From assembly GCA_016700335.1 (NCBI GenBank), contig CP065014.1:2455001-2519000 (forward strand): a stretch of DNA of 64,000 bases, in the 5' to 3' direction. Shown here in pieces: positions 8,248 through 17,170 of this stretch. Origin of the DNA: Chlorobiota bacterium. Its GTDB lineage: Bacteria; Bacteroidota; Ignavibacteria; OLB7. The position numbers and the translations under genes were made by a program. The stretch's first letter is position 1. The number at the start of each line of letters is the position of its first letter. The notes under the pieces were generated by a model, which searched no databases, was not told the origin of the DNA, and saw nothing but the letters and a program-made list of their open reading frames with translations.

Positions 8248-10434
8248 ATGTATAACCAAATGAGAAAAATATTGGATTCTCAAATAAAATGCATTTTAAT
8301 ATTTACTTTTATTATTTTCAATTTCTTTTCTGTTAATTCACTTTTAAGTCAAATTTTTCCTAATGAAAAATTGATTCCAAATGGTGACAAATATATTGGT
8401 CTTTTTTCTCAATCAAGTTTTTCTCAAATTAGAGTTTATGATAAAAATTTTAAATTTTTAAATTCAGTTCAATATCAAAAACTTTTTCCTTTAGTTTACT
8501 CAAAGGATATTATTTTATCTGATATTGGAGGGAAATGTCAAATTTTTAAGATTCAAATCAAACCAGAAATTAGTATTAAACCTATAAAACATTTAGAAAT
8601 AAATGTTTGTAATAATATATTAGATTATAATTCTGGCTTAATAACCATTTGTGGCGATTCTGGTATATTTTGTTTTGACACATCTGGTAATGAAGTTTGG
8701 AGTAACAAGTTTTTTTTAAACGAGGCTATTTTTAGCCTGAAAGAAAAATGTATTTACTCAATATCAAATTTAAAAAATAGTATATTAATTAAGAAACTTA
8801 GTTCTGTGGATGGAAAGTTATTAGATGAATCTGAATTAGTTGGTTCAAGACATGCCAAACTCATTCCAGATTTTAACAGTGATAAAATAATTGTAGTAAC
8901 TAAATACCCAAATACAATTAATATTTTAGATTCAAAAAAATTAGTTCTGACTGATAATATTAAAATTGATTTTGATTACATTTCAACATTTTTACTAAAC
9001 ATTAAAGAAAAACTTGTTCCAAGTTTTTTAAGTTCATCTTACCCAAAACCATTAATCAAATTTATTGAAGATAATTCAATTAGAAATTTAGATTTTGATT
9101 ATGTTTTGCAAGGAACAGTGACATCTGGTTCAACTAATAATAATTATTTAACATTATCAACTTCAGATTCTACTTTAGTTTATAATACTAACTTAGATTT
9201 ATTAGGCGAGTACAATTTAATACTTTCAGATAATTGTGAATTCTATGAAATTGATTCAAATAGAATAATTCTAGCTTCTAATAAAGGCTCTATAGTTTTT
9301 AGTTCAATTTTTAAACCACAAAATTGGTTTTCAAAATATTGGAGGAAGATTATTAGTTATTCATTATTGATTGTTTTGTTTTTTGTTTTATTGTCTGGTT
9401 ATATTCAATTTAGAAAGATTAAAATTATATATGAAAACCTAGTAAATGTACCAGAATCAGGTGGGATTCTCATATTGTCGAAATCACAAAAACTTAAAAG
9501 TATTAATTCATCTGGTTTAAAACGTTTGATGTTGTCAGAAAATACACCATTAAATAAACACGTTTATACATATTTTTCAAACTCAGATTTATCAATTATT
9601 AATAAGTCATTGAAATCATTATTCTTAGAGGGTATTCCATTTGAATCAAAGGTTATTCTAGCTAAAAACACAGATACTCAAACACTTGTATTTAGAGGTA
9701 GGAATATAATAAATAAGTTAGGGTTTTCAATTGGGTATGTTGTAATTGTTGAAGATATTTCTAAAACTATAGAAAATGAAAGATTAATAAATTGGGTAAG
9801 TGTTGCTCATCATATTGCTCATGGAATGAAAACACCATTAGGTGCAATAAAAAACAGTGCTGAAACATTATTGAAACTTCAGAATTCTAATTCAAATTTT
9901 AATTCACCAATTCAAAGAATTATAACTCAATCTGAAAAGTTGAAATCTATTGTTTATGATTTGATTTCAGTTGCAAAAACTGATGAGTTAAAACTAAATG
10001 TAGCTAATTTGAAATTGCTATTTGCTTCAATTGTTAGTGAGTATGATGAAATTTTAAATGATAATATTAATATTCAATTAACTTATCCAGATTATGATTT
10101 ATATTTCAATTTAGATGTTGAACAATTTTCAATTGCTATTAATAATTTAATTGATAATTGTATTCAAGCTATTGGTGAAAGGCAAAGTGGGAAAATCAAC
10201 ATTCAATTAAGTAAATATGAATCAGTATTAAACATAGTTATTGAAGATAATGGCAAGGGAATGAATGATTTTACATTAAAAAATATATTCCAACCATTTT
10301 ATACTGAACGAGAAGGAGGTTCAGGAATTGGTATGGTTATAGTGAAAAGAGTTGTTGAAAGCCATAAAGGTACTATTGAGGTTCAAAGCAAATTAGGGTT
10401 TGGCTCAAAGTTTATCATAAATTTATTTGAATAG
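8248..10434 (+). CDS. Orphan sensor histidine kinase
   Basis: 728 residues. An N-terminal signal/membrane anchor (about 14-32) is followed by a periplasmic region to about 365 of Ser/Asn-rich beta repeats, probably propeller-like. A transmembrane helix spans about 368-388. A PAS-like segment (about 390-515) precedes a HisKA-type helix with phospho-acceptor His525 in AHGMKTPLGAIKNS and an HATPase domain with N-box NNLIDNCIQAI, G1 EDNGKGM and G2 GGSGIGMVIVKRVVESHKG. No response regulator gene is adjacent, so the partner is encoded elsewhere. The start lies 5 bp after the ispF stop. Confidence 0.9.
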   Translation: MYNQMRKILDSQIKCILIFTFIIFNFFSVNSLLSQIFPNEKLIPNGDKYIGLFSQSSFSQIRVYDKNFKFLNSVQYQKLFPLVYSKDIILSDIGGKCQIFKIQIKPEISIKPIKHLEINVCNNILDYNSGLITICGDSGIFCFDTSGNEVWSNKFFLNEAIFSLKEKCIYSISNLKNSILIKKLSSVDGKLLDESELVGSRHAKLIPDFNSDKIIVVTKYPNTINILDSKKLVLTDNIKIDFDYISTFLLNIKEKLVPSFLSSSYPKPLIKFIEDNSIRNLDFDYVLQGTVTSGSTNNNYLTLSTSDSTLVYNTNLDLLGEYNLILSDNCEFYEIDSNRIILASNKGSIVFSSIFKPQNWFSKYWRKIISYSLLIVLFFVLLSGYIQFRKIKIIYENLVNVPESGGILILSKSQKLKSINSSGLKRLMLSENTPLNKHVYTYFSNSDLSIINKSLKSLFLEGIPFESKVILAKNTDTQTLVFRGRNIINKLGFSIGYVVIVEDISKTIENERLINWVSVAHHIAHGMKTPLGAIKNSAETLLKLQNSNSNFNSPIQRIITQSEKLKSIVYDLISVAKTDELKLNVANLKLLFASIVSEYDEILNDNINIQLTYPDYDLYFNLDVEQFSIAINNLIDNCIQAIGERQSGKINIQLSKYESVLNIVIEDNGKGMNDFTLKNIFQPFYTEREGGSGIGMVIVKRVVESHKGTIEVQSKLGFGSKFIINLFE

Positions 10435-10564
10435 ATTGTTTAATATTTGTTTCTTTAGTTTTTTCCATAACATATTATTTTAATTATTTTTAAGAATAAA
10501 AATTTTCAATAATATTTTTAATAGAACAGTGATTTTGTAATTATAATTTTAACTCATTATTTTT

Positions 10565-12319
10565 TTGATAAATTATTTTTCTAAATATAGTTTACTTTTT
10601 ATATTAGTATTAAATATTGGTTTAGCTCAGGATTCAGGAGTTAAGCAATTAGGTGGTGCAAGTAATGAAAGTATTTTCACCTCAAGCAAGTCTCAAACTT
10701 CTAATCCATTTAAAGATATTTCCTCATCACTTATCAACCCAATTGAGCGTGTTATTGATCCAGAAGAATATATGCTCGGTCCAAATGACCAACTAATTCT
10801 TTCAATTCCAGTTTTGGATGATGCAAATGTTCCTCTTATAGTTTCATCAGATAACTCAATTGTATTACCAAGAGGTTTTGGTATTATCTCATTAAAAGGA
10901 AAGTCGTTAAAAGCATTAAGAAAAACTGTAGATTCCTTATTTGTTCTTAGATCAAAAGCTTATTCAAATATTTCAGTTTCGTTACTAAAACCAAGATCTA
11001 TTTATGTAACTGTAACTGGGTTTGTTAGGAATCCTGGAAGATTTGTAATGACCGCAACAGATAGAGTTACTACTGCAATAGCTTTTGCTAACCAAATACA
11101 AAAAGAGGACAAAGCGAAATCTATTCCAATTATTGAACAAGATAAATATTCATTGCAAGATAAATATGAAACTAATCAAAACTTAGATTTTTATATAAAT
11201 GAAATTGCACCAAGAAAAATTATTATAAGAAGAAATGATGGTACTATTGAAACTGCTGATTTAGCTAAATATAAAGCTTATGGGAACACAATAAATAATC
11301 CTTTATTAAGAGAAGGAGATGAAATTATAATAGCTAAAGTTGATCAATCAAAACCAGTTATTTCTATATCTGGTGCAGTGAATAACAACGTTTTAATTCC
11401 TTACTCAAAAGGTGACAATGCTGATTTGATGTTACGATTATCTGGCGGATTTCGAGATGATGCAGACTTATCTAAAAGTACAATTTCTAAAGTATCTGAA
11501 ATAGGAATTTCATCAAATCATATTGATCTAAATTATCAAGATTCGAATTATACAATTATACCACTTACTGGAGGTGAACAAATAGTAGTTCCTTCAACTC
11601 TGAATTCTAATTCAAAAAATACTGGTGTTGTAAATATTTATGGTGAAGTAAATAAGCCTTCAACTTATTCCATTATAGATAAAGGAACAAAATTATCACA
11701 GTTAATTAAAGAAGCAGAAGGTTTTACATTATCGGCATCTTTAGAAGGATCTTACATTATAAGAGAAAAAAACAAATTTGGGTTTGATGCTGATAGAACA
11801 AGTGATTCAAAGGTTTCTGAACTTTCAAATAGTAATTTAAAATTTGAAGATTCTACTAGGTTCAAATATGATCGTAAATTACAACGTAATAGAGTTTCTG
11901 TAGATTTTATAGATTTATTTATAAATAATAATTTAAATAAAGATGTAATTTTATTTAGTGGTGATGAGATATTTATCCCTGCTAACCCCAAAAATGTTTA
12001 TGTTAGAGGTCGGGTTATTAGGCCAGGATGGGTACAGTTCAAGGAAGGAGCTGACTACCAATACTATATAAATGCAGCAGGAGGACTTACAGTTGCTTCT
12101 GAAATTGGTAGGACTATAATTCAAAAATATGGTACTGGAGCTTGGGAAAGTTTTGAGAAATCTAAAATTAATCCAGGTGATGAAGTTTATGTTCCAGGTG
12201 AATCTGATATACCTGCTAGAACTGCTTTTGAACAAATTAGTACAACTGTTGGCTTCATTAGTGGTATTGCTGGAATTATTGGTTCAATTGTAAATATTTA
12301 TATTGCACTTAAAAAATAA
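10565..12319 (+). CDS. Polysaccharide export (Wza-like) SLBB-domain protein
   Basis: 584 residues with a TTG start and signal peptide (YSLLFILVLNIGLAQ). A poly-export domain follows PEEYMLGPNDQLILSIP (about 65-150), including the VTGFVRNPGRF motif, and several SLBB domains follow (VNIYGEVNKPSTYSI, VYVRGRVIRPGWVQF). A hydrophobic segment near 560-582 could anchor the C-terminus. Such proteins form the outer-membrane exit channel for capsule or exopolysaccharide. No Wzc-type co-polymerase or wzx/wzy gene is adjacent. A smaller SLBB protein with a similar C-terminal hydrophobic tail is encoded at 25740-26270. Confidence 0.88.
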   Translation: MINYFSKYSLLFILVLNIGLAQDSGVKQLGGASNESIFTSSKSQTSNPFKDISSSLINPIERVIDPEEYMLGPNDQLILSIPVLDDANVPLIVSSDNSIVLPRGFGIISLKGKSLKALRKTVDSLFVLRSKAYSNISVSLLKPRSIYVTVTGFVRNPGRFVMTATDRVTTAIAFANQIQKEDKAKSIPIIEQDKYSLQDKYETNQNLDFYINEIAPRKIIIRRNDGTIETADLAKYKAYGNTINNPLLREGDEIIIAKVDQSKPVISISGAVNNNVLIPYSKGDNADLMLRLSGGFRDDADLSKSTISKVSEIGISSNHIDLNYQDSNYTIIPLTGGEQIVVPSTLNSNSKNTGVVNIYGEVNKPSTYSIIDKGTKLSQLIKEAEGFTLSASLEGSYIIREKNKFGFDADRTSDSKVSELSNSNLKFEDSTRFKYDRKLQRNRVSVDFIDLFINNNLNKDVILFSGDEIFIPANPKNVYVRGRVIRPGWVQFKEGADYQYYINAAGGLTVASEIGRTIIQKYGTGAWESFEKSKINPGDEVYVPGESDIPARTAFEQISTTVGFISGIAGIIGSIVNIYIALKK

Positions 12320-12321
12320 GA

Positions 12322-12765
12322 TTGAAAGCTATCATTCAAAGAGTTTCTTGTGCTTCAGTTTCTATCGATAACAAAATTTATTCACAAATAGATGAAGGTG
12401 CTTTAATTTTTTTAGGTGTTTATACAAATGACAATGAAACTAATGCTTTAGCTCTTGCAAAAAAAGTAGCTTCACTCAGATTTTTTGATGATGATAAAAA
12501 TATTCCAAATCTATCTTTAATTGATACAAAATTTGAAGTTTTAGTAGTAAGTCAATTTACAATTTGTGCTAATACCACAAAAGGCAACAGACCAAGCTTT
12601 ATTAGTGCTTCTGAACCTGCTAAAGCAGAATTCCTTTACAACCTTTTTAATAATACTTTAATAAGTATTTTAGGATCTGACAAAATTTTTACAGGTAAAT
12701 TTAAATCGATTATGAAAATTTCATTAACAAATGAAGGACCATTTACATTGATTATTGAAAAGTAA
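12322..12765 (+). CDS. dtd: D-aminoacyl-tRNA deacylase
   Basis: 147 residues, full length for the family. It hydrolyses D-amino acids (and Gly mischarged on tRNA-Ala) from tRNA. The N-terminus MKAIIQRVSCASV, the SQFTI motif and the C-terminal NEGPFT cis-proline motif form the active site. The start is TTG, 2 bp after the stop of the SLBB gene; the conserved MKAIIQRV start leaves no alternative. The tight spacing suggests co-transcription with the exporter gene, although the functions are unrelated. Confidence 0.95.
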   Translation: MKAIIQRVSCASVSIDNKIYSQIDEGALIFLGVYTNDNETNALALAKKVASLRFFDDDKNIPNLSLIDTKFEVLVVSQFTICANTTKGNRPSFISASEPAKAEFLYNLFNNTLISILGSDKIFTGKFKSIMKISLTNEGPFTLIIEK

Positions 12766-12846
12766 TTTATTCTTAAAATCTATCTTGATAAAAAAATATT
12801 ATTCAAAGAAAATTTATAACCTATTATAAATTCAATAACTAACATT

Positions 12847-14142
12847 ATGAAAGATTTTGATACTAATATATCTGTACTCATTTTAGGTTCTGGTGGACGA
12901 GAACATGCTCTTGCTTGGAAAATTTCTCAGTCTAATAAACTTAAAAAACTTTATTGTTCACCAGGTAATCCTGGAATCTCTAAATATGCAGAACTAATAT
13001 CTATTAATATTGAGAACCCTCAAGAAGTTGTTGAACTATCTAAAAAATTAGGAATTGACCTGGTTGTTATAGGTCCAGAAACACCACTTTCCTTAGGAGT
13101 TGCTGATGAATTGAGGAAAGAAGGAATCTTGGTGTTTGGTCCAAACAAATCAGCTGCCAGATTAGAATGGGATAAATCTTTTTCAAAGGATTTTATGTTT
13201 AGAAATTCAATACCAACAGCTAAAAGTAAAACTTTTTCAAGTGCTGATATTGATGATGCTATTATTTATTTACAAAATCATAAGTTGCCAGTAGTGATTA
13301 AAGCAAGTGGTTTAGCAGCAGGAAAAGGGGTTGTAATTGCACAATCTACTCTTGAAGCAATATACACCGTTAAAGATATGCTTACTGGTTCAGTATTTGG
13401 TGAAGCTGGTGAAGTTGTTGTTATTGAAGAATTTATGACTGGTGAAGAAGCTTCTATATTTGTTATAACTGATGGGGACAATTATGTTACCTTAGCTTCA
13501 GCACAAGATCATAAAAGAGTTGGTGATGGCGATACTGGTCTTAACACTGGTGGAATGGGTGCTTATGCTCCTGCTCCTATTGTTACACAGTCTGTTTTAG
13601 AAAAAATTAAATTGGACATCATTGAACCAGTTATAAAAGGAATGAGAAATGAAGGAAATATTTATGTTGGTTGTTTGTATGTAGGTTTAATGATAGAAGA
13701 TGAAATTCCAAGAGTAGTTGAATTTAATTGCAGATTTGGAGATCCTGAAACACAAGTTGTATTACCGATATTAGATAATGATTTGTTAGAGCTATTCTTT
13801 CATGCAGCAAATTGTTCTTTGAATCCAAATATCAATGTAACTTCAACTGGAGTTGCAGCATCAGTGGTTATAGCATCTATAGGTTACCCAGGTGAATATA
13901 CAAAGGGGATTGTAATTACTGGAATTGAGAAAGCAGAAAAATTAGGTGCAATTGTTTTTCAAGCAGGAACAAAAAACGAGAAAGGTTTGCTTCTTTCAAA
14001 TGGTGGCAGAGTTTTGAATGTTACCGCTTTTAATAAAAATTCAGATCTAAATATAGTATTAGAAACTGTTTATAATGCAATTAGTGAAATTAATTTTGAA
14101 GGTGGATTTTATAGAAAAGATATTGGATCTAAAGGTTTGTAA
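12847..14142 (+). CDS. purD: Phosphoribosylamine-glycine ligase
   Basis: 431 residues. ATP-grasp enzyme of de novo purine synthesis producing GAR, the substrate of PurN (encoded here at 23377). Visible features are VLILGSGGREHALAWK, GPETPLSLGVAD, the ATP-grasp core KASGLAAGKGVVIA, HKRVGDGDTGLNTGGMGAYAP and EFNCRFGDPETQ. The length is standard. The ATG follows an AACATT leader with no Shine-Dalgarno. Confidence 0.97.
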   Translation: MKDFDTNISVLILGSGGREHALAWKISQSNKLKKLYCSPGNPGISKYAELISINIENPQEVVELSKKLGIDLVVIGPETPLSLGVADELRKEGILVFGPNKSAARLEWDKSFSKDFMFRNSIPTAKSKTFSSADIDDAIIYLQNHKLPVVIKASGLAAGKGVVIAQSTLEAIYTVKDMLTGSVFGEAGEVVVIEEFMTGEEASIFVITDGDNYVTLASAQDHKRVGDGDTGLNTGGMGAYAPAPIVTQSVLEKIKLDIIEPVIKGMRNEGNIYVGCLYVGLMIEDEIPRVVEFNCRFGDPETQVVLPILDNDLLELFFHAANCSLNPNINVTSTGVAASVVIASIGYPGEYTKGIVITGIEKAEKLGAIVFQAGTKNEKGLLLSNGGRVLNVTAFNKNSDLNIVLETVYNAISEINFEGGFYRKDIGSKGL

Positions 14143-14221
14143 GCTAATTGTTTATTTATTTTTTCTTGATTTTGATAATTAGATTTTTTGGAGTTAATTT
14201 TATAAACCAATTATTTTAATT

Positions 14222-15088
14222 TTGGTCACAGAATTTTGGGGAAGAAGAAAACTATCAGTTAATATTTTTGGGATATTAATTTTCTTATTGTCATTTTTGA
14301 TAATCAGTAAAATTTTATGTTTATTATTTCCAAACATAGAACAAAAAATGATTGACTTAATTGCAATTATTTTTACAAGTATTTGTATAGTAATTTTTTT
14401 TGATAAAAAACCTTTAGAGTGGATAGGATTAGGAATTCATAAATTATTAATTAGAGAAATATTAATTGGTATTATATTGTCTGTTGTCTTAGTAATAATA
14501 ATTTCAATTCCTTCACTATTATTATCATCAAGAGCACCTTTTATCAACCCTACTTTTTTTAGTTCACCAAACTTGTTAGTTCAAACAATAATAATGAGGC
14601 TTTCATATTCATTACTGGAAGAACTATTTTACAGAGGGTATTTATTCCAAAGAATTATTGAAATTTCAGGTGTTAGCTTCGCAGTTGTAATCTTGTCAAT
14701 TATTTTTGCATCTACTCATTATTTTAATCCTGAATCAACTTTTTTAAGTGTAATAAATACTTTTTTTGCTGGTATATTTTTCTCATTACTATATATAAAA
14801 ACTGGTTCATTATGGGCTCCAATAGCAGCTCATGTAACTTGGAATATTGTTTTGGGAGATTTTTTAGGATTACCAGTTAGCGGTTTGAATAGTTATTTTG
14901 GTAACAATCTTTTAGTTACTAATTTAACAAACAAATATCTACTTCTTACAGGAGGTTATTATGGACCTGAAGCAAGTTTGGTTTGTACAATTGGTATCTT
15001 AATTGGTATTTATTTTATTGTAAAATCAAACTCTATTTTTGTTTCACCTTATGTATATGCTAAGATTTTTAAAAATGGTATTAATTGA
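14222..15088 (+). CDS. CPBP-family intramembrane metalloprotease
   Basis: 288 residues with about seven hydrophobic segments and the three CPBP (CAAX protease/bacteriocin-processing) motifs: EELFYRGYLFQR (EExxxR), a His in STHYFNPES, and HVTWNIVLGD (HxxxN). It is an inner-membrane protease of the Rce1 type; the bacterial substrates are generally unknown. The TTG start at 14222 precedes a hydrophilic VTEFWGRRKLS segment. It lies about 80 bp downstream of purD with no functional link evident. Confidence 0.9.
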   Translation: MVTEFWGRRKLSVNIFGILIFLLSFLIISKILCLLFPNIEQKMIDLIAIIFTSICIVIFFDKKPLEWIGLGIHKLLIREILIGIILSVVLVIIISIPSLLLSSRAPFINPTFFSSPNLLVQTIIMRLSYSLLEELFYRGYLFQRIIEISGVSFAVVILSIIFASTHYFNPESTFLSVINTFFAGIFFSLLYIKTGSLWAPIAAHVTWNIVLGDFLGLPVSGLNSYFGNNLLVTNLTNKYLLLTGGYYGPEASLVCTIGILIGIYFIVKSNSIFVSPYVYAKIFKNGIN

Positions 15089-15175
15089 TTTTCTTAAAAT
15101 ACATTTTGATATCTAATTCAATTGTTTTATTCTTTATTTTACAATTTATAATATTCATTTTATTTAACAACATTA

Positions 15176-15709
15176 TTGAAATATCTAATTGTTTCCTGTA
15201 GTCTTAATTCATCGAGTAATAGCAGAGCTTTAGCTCACAATGCATATAAGATTTTAACTGAACAAGGAACTGAAGTCGAATTTTTGGATATATCAAAAAT
15301 TGATTTACCTATTTGTGATGGTAATAAATGTTATTCAAATGCAAATGTGAAATTAATAAAAGAAAAAGTAATGCAGGCTAGTGGAATATTGTTCGCAGTA
15401 CCAATTTACACTTATGATGTTAACGCTGCAGCAAAGAATTTAGTTGAATTAGTTGGTAGAACTCTTTCAGAAAAAGTAGTTGGCTTTATATGTGCTGCAG
15501 GTGGTTTTGGAAGTTACATGTCAGTAATGCCATTTGCAAATAGTTTGATGCTCGATTTTAGATGTGTTATTATACCTAGATTTGTTTATGCCGTTGAAGA
15601 TGATATTAATGAGAATCAAGAAATAGTAAATGATAAAATAAACCTTCGTATGAAAGAGCTTATTGATTGCTTACTGAAGTTTACACCTTTATTAGTATCA
15701 CCAAAATAA
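15176..15709 (+). CDS. NADPH-dependent FMN reductase-like flavodoxin-fold protein
   Basis: 177 residues. The N-terminus KYLIVSCSLNSSSNSRALA is the flavin-phosphate loop of the NADPH-dependent FMN reductase family; FAVPIYTYDVNAAAKNLVELVG and AAGGFGSYMSV complete the flavodoxin fold. The start is TTG. The reductant partner and physiological acceptor are not evident. The stop lies 60 bp before the start of the TPR gene. Confidence 0.85.
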   Translation: MKYLIVSCSLNSSSNSRALAHNAYKILTEQGTEVEFLDISKIDLPICDGNKCYSNANVKLIKEKVMQASGILFAVPIYTYDVNAAAKNLVELVGRTLSEKVVGFICAAGGFGSYMSVMPFANSLMLDFRCVIIPRFVYAVEDDINENQEIVNDKINLRMKELIDCLLKFTPLLVSPK

Positions 15710-15771
15710 ATCAATTTTCTGTTCAGCAAATAATTCAAACTATTTATTTTAAAAGAAAATTTATCATAAAA

Positions 15772-16968
15772 ATGAAACTAATAAAATTATTTATAATATT
15801 ATTTCCAATTTTAATTTTATCTGAAATTAGATTAAATGCTCAATGGGTATTGCTAACAAAAGAGTCAGAATTGAGTGTTAGAAAAGGTCTTGATGCAATG
15901 TATAATTTAAGATATAATGAGGCAGATAGTCTGTTCAATAAAATAATAGTTCAATATCCAGATAACCCTGTTGGTAATTTCCTTTTAGGGTTAGTTGATT
16001 GGTGGCGTATTGCTACTAACTTTGATGTTTCATCAAAAGTACAGCGTTATTCTGATACATATTATGATAAACTAAATAAATCGATTTCTTTAGCTGATTC
16101 TAAGTTAAGTAATAACCCACGAGATATTGTTGGATTATTTTTTAAAGGTGCAGCATTAGGGTATAAAGCACGACTAAAGGTCTCAAATTTTGGTTCAAGC
16201 AAAAGCTTAACTGATGTTATTTCAGCTGCAATTGAAGGTCAACAGGCCTTTCAAATATTACAAAAATGTAAGACAATGATGCCATCTAATAGTGATGTAT
16301 TATTAGGGTCTGGTTTGTTTTATTATTTTTCGGATTATCTACCAAAAACATATCCTCAATTTAAATCTGCTTTTGGATTTCTTCCTCCTGGTGATAAAAC
16401 TTTAGGTTTGCAAATGTTGGAAATTTCTGGAAGAAAAGCTTTATACTCTGGTGTTGAAGCAAAATATTCTCAATTAGAAATTTTATCAAATCTTGAAGGG
16501 AATCACACAAAATCTTTAGAAGTTGCTAAAGATTTGTTTTCAAAGTATCCAAACAATCCAGTTTTTCATAAATTCCTTGCTAAAAGTTATTCATTGACAT
16601 TAGATTTACAAAATGCTGAAACAGAATGGATTAATATCCTTCAAAATGTTAAAGCTCGTAAATCTGGATATGAACTTTCATTAGCAAAACAAGGGCTATA
16701 TTATTTAGGAGACATCAGGTTAAGGCAGAATAAATATGAGTCAGCAATTTTGCTATACAAAGAATGTGTTAAAGTTTGCAAGAGAATGGGAGTTGAAGAA
16801 GAATCTGGCTGGGCAATATTGGCAAATTTGAAAATAGGTTATTCTTATGATATGTTGGGGAAACGTAAAGAAGCTATAAATATGTATAAAGATGTTTTAG
16901 ATATGAATGATTTTAGCAAAGCTCATGAAAATGCTGCTAAGTATCTAAAAACAGCATACAAACAGTAA
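15772..16968 (+). CDS. Secreted tetratricopeptide-repeat protein
   Basis: I place the start at the ATG at 15772, which begins a clean signal peptide (MKLIKLFIILFPILILSEI, cleavage near LNAQ). The open frame extends upstream to 15667, but that overlaps the reductase gene and lacks signal-peptide character. The mature protein (398 residues with signal) has helical TPR-like repeats, for example ARKSGYELSLAKQGLYYLGD and ESGWAILANLKIGYSYDMLG. The family and role are unknown; a periplasmic or outer-membrane location is expected. A 17-bp terminator hairpin follows the stop. Confidence 0.85.
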   Translation: MKLIKLFIILFPILILSEIRLNAQWVLLTKESELSVRKGLDAMYNLRYNEADSLFNKIIVQYPDNPVGNFLLGLVDWWRIATNFDVSSKVQRYSDTYYDKLNKSISLADSKLSNNPRDIVGLFFKGAALGYKARLKVSNFGSSKSLTDVISAAIEGQQAFQILQKCKTMMPSNSDVLLGSGLFYYFSDYLPKTYPQFKSAFGFLPPGDKTLGLQMLEISGRKALYSGVEAKYSQLEILSNLEGNHTKSLEVAKDLFSKYPNNPVFHKFLAKSYSLTLDLQNAETEWINILQNVKARKSGYELSLAKQGLYYLGDIRLRQNKYESAILLYKECVKVCKRMGVEEESGWAILANLKIGYSYDMLGKRKEAINMYKDVLDMNDFSKAHENAAKYLKTAYKQ

Positions 16969-16996
16969 TTAAATATAAATTATAAGAGAATCTTAA

Positions 16997-17041
16997 AAAA
17001 TAAACCTCCTTCAAAAATTATTTATGAAGGAGGTTTATTTT
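16997..17041 (+). terminator. Rho-independent terminator after the TPR gene
   Basis: A perfect 17-bp stem (16997-17013 with 17025-17041) and 11-nt loop, with CCTCC/GGAGG in the middle and a T-run at its 3' side. It closes the plus-strand unit upstream of the large T9SS cargo gene. Confidence 0.9.
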
Positions 17042-17170
17042 TAAATATACTAATCTATAAAATGACATTGTTTTAAAAGATACTATTGTTAACTGTAAAA
17101 TAAACTTCTTACTTAATTTCGAGCTATTAAAAAAACATTTACTTTTTCATTTTGATTTTTTTAACATAAC

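Noticed and set aside
12766..12846. Purine riboswitch before purD
   Set aside because: Only 81 bp, with no three-way-junction helices visible.
15667..15771. N-terminal extension of the TPR protein
   Set aside because: It overlaps the preceding gene, and the signal peptide begins at the internal ATG at 15772.
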